Assembly: GCA_033065855.1 (NCBI GenBank)
Contig: JAVXUO010002345.1
Coordinates: forward strand, 434,001 to 498,000
DNA from: Escallonia rubra
Lineage: Eukaryota > Streptophyta > Magnoliopsida > Escalloniales > Escalloniaceae
Length of the DNA stretch: 64,000 bases
Direction of reading: 5' to 3'
The position numbers were made by a program, and so were the translations under genes. Below the pieces are notes generated by a model. It had not been told where the DNA came from. It saw only the letters and a program-made list of their open reading frames with translations, and searched no databases. Every line of letters begins with the position of its first letter. Within the stretch, counting starts at the first letter, position 1. Positions 58,897 through 64,000 of the stretch are shown in pieces.

Positions 58897-58958
58897 GAAG
58901 CCGTGATTACAGAAATAACGCTGAAATGAAGCCGTGATTACAGAAATAATGCTGAAAT
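58897..58958. repeat. 31-bp tandem duplication in TNL intron 1
   Basis: GAAGCCGTGATTACAGAAAT plus AACGCTGAAAT is repeated at once with one difference. It lies just left of an LTR-type primer-binding motif. Confidence 0.85.
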
Positions 58959-58959
58959 G

Positions 58960-59060
58960 AGCAATAGAAAAATGGAAAAATGAAACGGCCTTTTTTGTGG
59001 CATTGAGGTTGGGTCATCTCCATACACCATATGGTATCAGAGCCTTTGATGCATAATTGA
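58960..59060 (+). mobile_element. LTR-retrotransposon edge (primer-binding motif) in TNL intron 1
   Basis: TGGTATCAGAGCCTTTGATG at 59032 is the standard plant copia/gypsy primer-binding motif and follows a possible LTR end (…CATACACCAT). No coding body or second LTR is recognisable, so this is a small fossil remnant. Confidence 0.4.
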
Positions 59061-60294
59061 GCATCAAAATTTTGTTGATCTTCTCCGGATTGTGCCACTG
59101 GGAGTTTGTGTTAATTCTGGCAAGAAATTTGAAGTTTTACAGGGAATTTGATCCAGATACCGGGAAGTGAACTGGCCTGTGCGGAGTAAAACCTGCCAGT
59201 ACAACGTTTTTCATATACAAGGCTCTGCTGTACCGACCGGCACTGCCAAAAAGTATATTGCTGGTACACTCAATTTCAAGAACCTATTTTTTTTTTTCTT
59301 TTTTCCTGAACCAGCCAGTAAACTTCTGTATATTTTTGCAAAGTTTCTCTTGTTTATTTGGCCTAGTCGGGTACCTGTCCAATCTCAAATCAAACACGAA
59401 TTTGTTTCCCATTTCCCTAGTACATATGCACGTCATATCACATATCCACATTGCATGTCATGTATTTACATTTGGCATTGAGGGAAATAACCATGCATTA
59501 AGAAAACATCTAGATCCCACTTTCTATAGGGTTGTGATGGTTAGGCTGCGGAAAATTGGTGGTGGCAGATTCCAGGAGATGATGGTGAGGAGGCAAAAGG
59601 TGGTCAAGATTCATGGTTAGCGGCCGACACATGACATTAATGGGTTTTCTGGCAACGATGATAGCGGCTGACCAGATGTTTCTTCAATTCTGAACAACCA
59701 AATACAAAGTGACATATCTTGGCCAGTACATTAGTTTTGTCCGGTATGCGTACAAGCCGGTAATGCCAATATTGGCTGGTATATGGACTGGTACGGAATA
59801 GTGAAGTTGTCATACAGGGAGAATGCAAAGATGGTACGTATTAGCCCGTATTCCCAGTACAAGTACTGTATTTAAAACTGTGGATGGTTTGTCTAAGCCG
59901 CTTTCAATATTATGCAGTTTCGATGCTAAGATTTTACTTCCTCGCCTATTTTTTTGGAAAAGGGAATGTAGATCCAAAGTAATATCCTGTAGTGCTCTGG
60001 TGCCGATCTCACACTCATATATCTCTCTAGTGAAAGTGCAACATATATAGGAGAACCTTTGGAGTGAAAACCACAACGTAATCAACTGAGAATTCAGTGC
60101 CCAAAACCTTATTAGAAGCATATGCGGCCAAATGAACTTCCAAAATTTTCCCCGGCAAGCCTATCTCCTCTCATAAGCATTCTATCAAACACAAAGTAAG
60201 CAGAAAATTTGCAGAAACAGCTCATATAACATAAACAAACACGTTTTACTTTCCAGTACCAGAATGACAATTAATAGCACTTACCCATCAGCTT
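59061..60294. other. Rest of TNL intron 1
   Basis: Degenerate CCGGTA/GCCAGTAC words recur near 59190-59270 and 59700-59880, suggesting an unclassified repeat. No coding sequence recognised. Confidence 0.4.
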
Positions 60295-60774
60295 GATTAT
60301 TCAAGACCATGCCTGTCAAATCTGCAACTTGACGAAGTGCTGCTTTCCACCGTTTTACCCTTTTCTCCAATTCCATTCTTTTTTCATGGTCGCCTTCTGC
60401 CTCCACCTCATTTTCGTGCCCCAAAAGCGCCTCTCCAAAACTACCCACTTGCTTCCTAACTTCAGACGGCTCAGCGTCATAAAAGACGGGCAAAACAGCA
60501 TTTTCATGCGTCCTGTTACACTCCAAAATAGTTACAAGTTCGTCGCGTCCCCCTGACAAGACAACTATCGAGATTCTCGACCGTTTGATGGCTTTCGGGA
60601 GTTCCAAGTTGAGGTACTTTCCCCTCTCTATAGAATCGTTGTCTCTAAATGTTTGAAATCCCGCTTGTACCAGAGAGGTGTAGAGGTGATCGGTGAAAGT
60701 TTTGCGGGTGTACCTTCACCTCTGAAGCTCAAGAATACGTGATAAGCAAAGGGAGAACCGGAGGTGGTTGCCAT

Positions 60775-61902
60775 TGCACAAAGCTTAGGAATCGGAGAGG
60801 GACAGATTGAACAGAGCCAGTCAACGCATTATACCTGTGATGTCCACATATCTCAGTAAACTGCTATTATCACAACCTCAAAGTTTTGCGTGTCCTCACT
60901 CAACAATCATTTCATCCCTGTATTGGGCCACCATCGGTGTGTATGGCGTAAGAGTAAAGGGTCATCACTCCCCTTACTCTCAAGGAGCTGAGTAAATCAG
61001 CTTACTTTATCTCCCTATTCACGGACTTCTTGTCGGCATATGAAGGACAGGCTGGTAATCGCATCCAGTTTTTCAGATTCGCACCGTGATGAAACTCTTC
61101 TCTCGCCCAATTTTAGTCTCACACAGCCCCTCTACAAATAAATGGTTCTCCTTTTGGACTTTGAACCTCAATAGATCACATCAAATCCTCCTTTGTTCCC
61201 GCCTAATTTCTGACTCATCTCCTTTGTTCCCCGTGTTCTGGTTTTCTATTTAGGGAAAATTAGAATAAGAGGGGATTTAGAATTAAATATTTGTAGATGA
61301 GGGGTTTGTATTGGAAAATTGTGAAAAAGTGGGGTATAGTTTGAAAATCTCTGAAAAAGGGGGTTAGTTGGAAAAAAATGGGTTTTTTGAATCCATATAT
61401 TTTCCCATCCCCAAAATACCCCTCCCCCTGTTCGTCCCACATCAGACTTTTGGATTGATATTCTCAGCATTTACTTTCTTCTCTTTCCAGCCAAACTCTC
61501 TGGCTCCCTCTCTCTCCATTTCCATCTGCCAACGACTCCTCAACGCCGTCCACTTTCTGGCGACGACACGGCGACGCCGCATCCACCTTCCGGCGACGCG
61601 ATCTACATCCCTCTCTCCAAACCAAGTGTCTATATATATATATATATATATATATCTCTTTCCCCGGTTCCATCTGCCGGCGGCGACGACACCTCCACCT
61701 TCCGACAACGACAATCCATGGGTTTCAAAATCGATCTATAGTCGTCGATGACGACACCCTTTCTCTTCATGGGTGCTGAAATCGATCCATTGGCAGCGTC
61801 GACTCCCTCTCTCTCCTCCAAACCAAACCTTCCGGCGACGACATAGCTGGACAGCACCTTACGGCTGCATCACCTCCACCTTGATCACGCAAGTTTGGAT
61901 TG
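60775..61902. other. TNL upstream region and spacer
   Basis: The TNL promoter should lie just above 60774. 61250-61400 has repeated 'gggg.ttag..ttgaaaa' phrases. 61490-61860 repeats CTTCCGGCGACGACA-type words, and a (TA)n run of about 13 units lies at 61629-61655. No gene recognised. Confidence 0.45.
61629..61655. repeat. (TA)n microsatellite
   Basis: Uninterrupted TA dinucleotides. Confidence 0.93.
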
Positions 61903-62607
61903 TGCTGTCTATTTGTGGATTGCTTGGGTAAGCTATATTGTAACCTATCTGTTTTGAAGTTCATTAATCTGGCTGAACTTATTCCAGAACAATCAAGGGT
62001 AACAGAGGATGGAATGTACAGAGCCATCGATATTTTTCTGAAGGTGAGTCCTCTTATCGTGCATCTCTATTTTGGTTCTGAATATCTGATTTTAAACGCG
62101 TAGAGAAACAGTCATGTTTGGTGTTGTTCGTATGGTATGCTTATCTGAACCACCAGTTTGATTAATATAGAAAATCGTGATTTCATACTCCGTCTGCCCT
62201 TCCTGCCTGACTTGTACAGTTCAGACCACTATTCTTTGTCTAAGAGATAACATATTCTTGCTTCTGAAAATGACTTAATTGGTAATTTAAGTAGTTCCTT
62301 AGATCTGATCATGTAACTTGATCATTCAATGTAATAATCTTAAGGCATCTTGCCATTGATTTTTTAACCGCATACTGTTTTGAATATCAATTACTTCAAC
62401 AAAATGCTAAATATCCATGTTTTATTGCTATTCTCCTCAAAACATAGTTGAATGAATGAGACACTTATATGCCACTCTAGAGTAACATCATTCAGAAAAA
62501 TCCTTTTCTGATTAATCTTGCGTTCTCTATAACAGGCTCATCCTGCTTTAAGTGACATGGAGAGGAAGAAAGTTTGCTTTGTGTTGTCTGTGAAGCTTCT
62601 ATATTTG
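61903..62607 (+). pseudogene. NPH3-domain gene fragment, two exons
   Basis: The NPH3 domain belongs to BTB-NPH3 proteins, which act as CUL3 ubiquitin-ligase adaptors in phototropism and auxin signalling. The first part (about 61950-62043) encodes NLSVLKFINLAELIPEQSR and TEDGMYRAIDIFLK, closely matching the family's 'FxxLAELlPdxaRxxdDGlYRAiDiyLK' core. A GTGAGT donor (62044) and an intron ending TATAACAG (62536) lead in phase to AHPALSDMERKKVC, the family's next motif. After that Cys the sequence no longer matches the expected 'LMDCQKLS…ACxHAAQN' continuation, and the frame ends at about 62625. No BTB domain or other exons are in view. It looks like a piece of a gene left by duplication or capture. 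A live gene continuing past the window in an unusual form is unlikely. Confidence 0.75.
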
Positions 62608-64000
62608 GTTCTTATGAATGACCATTAAGATTAGTGCAATTTATTTATTGTTTTCTACCATGAGAATCCCTTGTTAGGTGAATAATCCATCTTTGTTGAG
62701 TTAATTATCTTCTGCTCTGCACATTGATTTATGGAGACTCAAAATTTTCGTTCCTATAATGTTCTTGGCATTTGCCATCCTGGTTCTAGTTAACTGGACA
62801 ACGGTGAACAGACTTACAACACCATTGATAAGCTTTCGATTTTTAACATTCCACCCAAATCACACAGGTCAGCAACCTTGTTTTGCTATCGATCTTCATA
62901 GCGTTCTACCTCATTTTCTGTCATCTACATCGGTAGTGTAACTAGCCTTTAATCCACTTAGTGTTGCCATTGTGAGTAATTCGATTATTTTGACATTTGT
63001 ACATTTGTTCCTATAATGTTCTTGGCACGTGCTTGTTGAAATTAAAGTGCCCGTCATAGTTGTTTTGGCGATATACATCTACTTAAGGGTGATGCTATCG
63101 ACACTTGAATAGTTTAATGTAAGGAAAAAGTATCGAAATTAGAGTGCGGCAACCAATTATAGAAATAAGAAATTGCAATATTAGCATTTTTAGGTGGGAT
63201 ACTACATCCTTCAGAGTACGGCAGTTCATACCATAAGACTAATAGTTAATTGGCTGATTGATGAGTAGAAATATTGGCAGCATCAATGTGGTACTGTATT
63301 GAACTAGCCACAGCAATTAAGGACTATCTTTTTCACAAGGTATTATTATTTAGGATCAAGTGATCACTAAAGTACCTGCTTGCAATGCATAATGTTCTTT
63401 CTGATGGCAGGTTTTGGACACATATAGTGATGGCATATGCCTTTACTTTTTGGATGTGCTTCGTGTTACAGTAGGAGTATGCAACAGTTGCATCGATGTG
63501 GTTGCACTTTCTTGCATCAGAAAGGCCCCGTCCTGATCAATTTACAGTATATCGCACTACTGCTCATGTTATGGCAATTTGTAAAGTGATGTATCATGTT
63601 ATAAATTTTCAGCACTATCAACAATGTCTAACACGTGAGAATATGTTACCTTTGTTATCCTTTGACTTTACTTATAAACATAGGATGGGAATGAGCTTGG
63701 TGGTATCTTCAAGGCTTGTTTAAAGCTGATTTGCTTGCAGTTTTGGTTGGAGAGATACAAGAATGTTTTTAGCATAAAGTAAGGATTGGACAGCTTTTTT
63801 CAGCTAGTTAGCCTAAACACAGATGGCGTGTGAGAAGTTGGGACACCCTGGCCTAACAACAGCATTTATCGAAGATTATGCACTGCTTTAGGGATTAATG
63901 AGGGAATAATGTCTCAAGGAAGTTGAATTTTTGTGTACTTGGCTGTATAGTTTTGATTATTAGTTGTGGATGATGATGTACAAAGAGTTAGGATTTTTAA
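62608..64000. other. Intergenic, nothing firm
   Basis: A phrase, TTCCTATAATGTTCTTGGCA, occurs at 62751 and 63009. The open frame 63496-63723 (ATG at 63496) has no homology I recognise. No NPH3 continuation was found. Confidence 0.4.

Larger units (their letters stand above)
54594..60774 (-). pseudogene. TIR-NBS-LRR (TNL) disease-resistance gene, disabled
   Basis: Intracellular immune receptor of the N-like class. Five exons read on the minus strand: TIR 60774-60295, NB-ARC 58415-57290, linker 57216-56779, LRR about 56560-55695, C-JID 55214-54594. TIR: MATTSGSPFAYHVFLSFRGE, then after a shift RKTFTDHLYTSLVQAGFQTF and LPVFYDAEPSEVRKQVGSF. NB-ARC: P-loop GIGGIGKTT, kinase-2 VLVVLDDVDQ, GSKVIITTRQ, GLPLAL, and MHHFIQDMGREIV (MHD region). 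LRR: NLERLVLKHCINLIEVHESI and SLVTLNLSNCHL repeats. C-JID: PEISFTVPSTPNLKIRNF. The lesions are: a 2-bp AC duplication near 60710 that shifts the TIR frame; loss of about seven TIR residues between VVLS and DELV, including the usual Trp; TGA at 58117-58115 after GLIRL; a shift near 57500-57540; and a shift after KRSRL near 57335. Splice sites are intact, so the loss is fairly recent. Confidence 0.9.

Noticed and set aside
1-64000. tRNA, rRNA, CRISPR or bacterial-type features
   Set aside because: No cloverleaf with A and B boxes, no rRNA core motifs and no spaced direct-repeat array were seen. The splice sites and plant retroelements mark the DNA as plant nuclear.

Overview
The window is plant nuclear DNA, most likely from a eudicot. 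It holds a chloroplast APO-family gene, a TIR-NBS-LRR (TNL) resistance-gene relic (a class absent from grasses), B3 and NPH3 gene remnants, and layers of plant transposons with AT-rich spacers. Nothing visible allows a finer placement.

Layout. 1-3746: repeat-derived intergenic DNA, with LTR-like stretches and one copy of a dispersed repeat whose inverted partner lies near 40.5 kb. 3747-9201: a broken Ty1/copia element with two recognisable LTRs. 10260-13728: a broken Ty3/gypsy body, joined to a minus-strand copia fragment (13728-14844). 14845-15175: one end of a CACTA (En/Spm-type) DNA transposon with GCGACGG-type subterminal repeats. About 250 bp further in lies a two-exon B3-domain gene remnant on the minus strand (15431-15865), a candidate captured gene. 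15866-20617: mostly featureless or low-complexity.

20618-28867: a probable Helitron whose AT-rich body was split by a Mutator-like element (MULE, 22989-28820). The MULE has identical 78-bp terminal inverted repeats, a perfect 9-bp target duplication, an 844-residue transposase frame (840 from the first ATG) and a second, convergent gene for a small GRF-zinc-finger/transmembrane protein. This is the best preserved and most interesting system here. One 12-G tract seems to put the transposase tail out of phase.

29000-32640: a Helitron-like end, microsatellites, a TIR element (30043-31003), a 60-bp-arm foldback (31284-31404) and a minus-strand gypsy relic. 32643-40071: a younger, broken copia element with a long GC-rich leader. 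40072-47552: spacer with another Helitron-like end, a worn RTE LINE (45130-46745) and a possible 5' untranslated exon.

47555-54054: the one clearly intact host gene, APO2-like, in three coding exons on the plus strand (439 aa); a TIR transposon sits in its long first coding intron. Tail to tail with it, 60774-54594 on the minus strand is a five-exon TNL gene with all expected domains but several disabling changes. 61903-62607 holds a two-exon fragment of an NPH3-domain gene; the rest to 64000 shows nothing firm.
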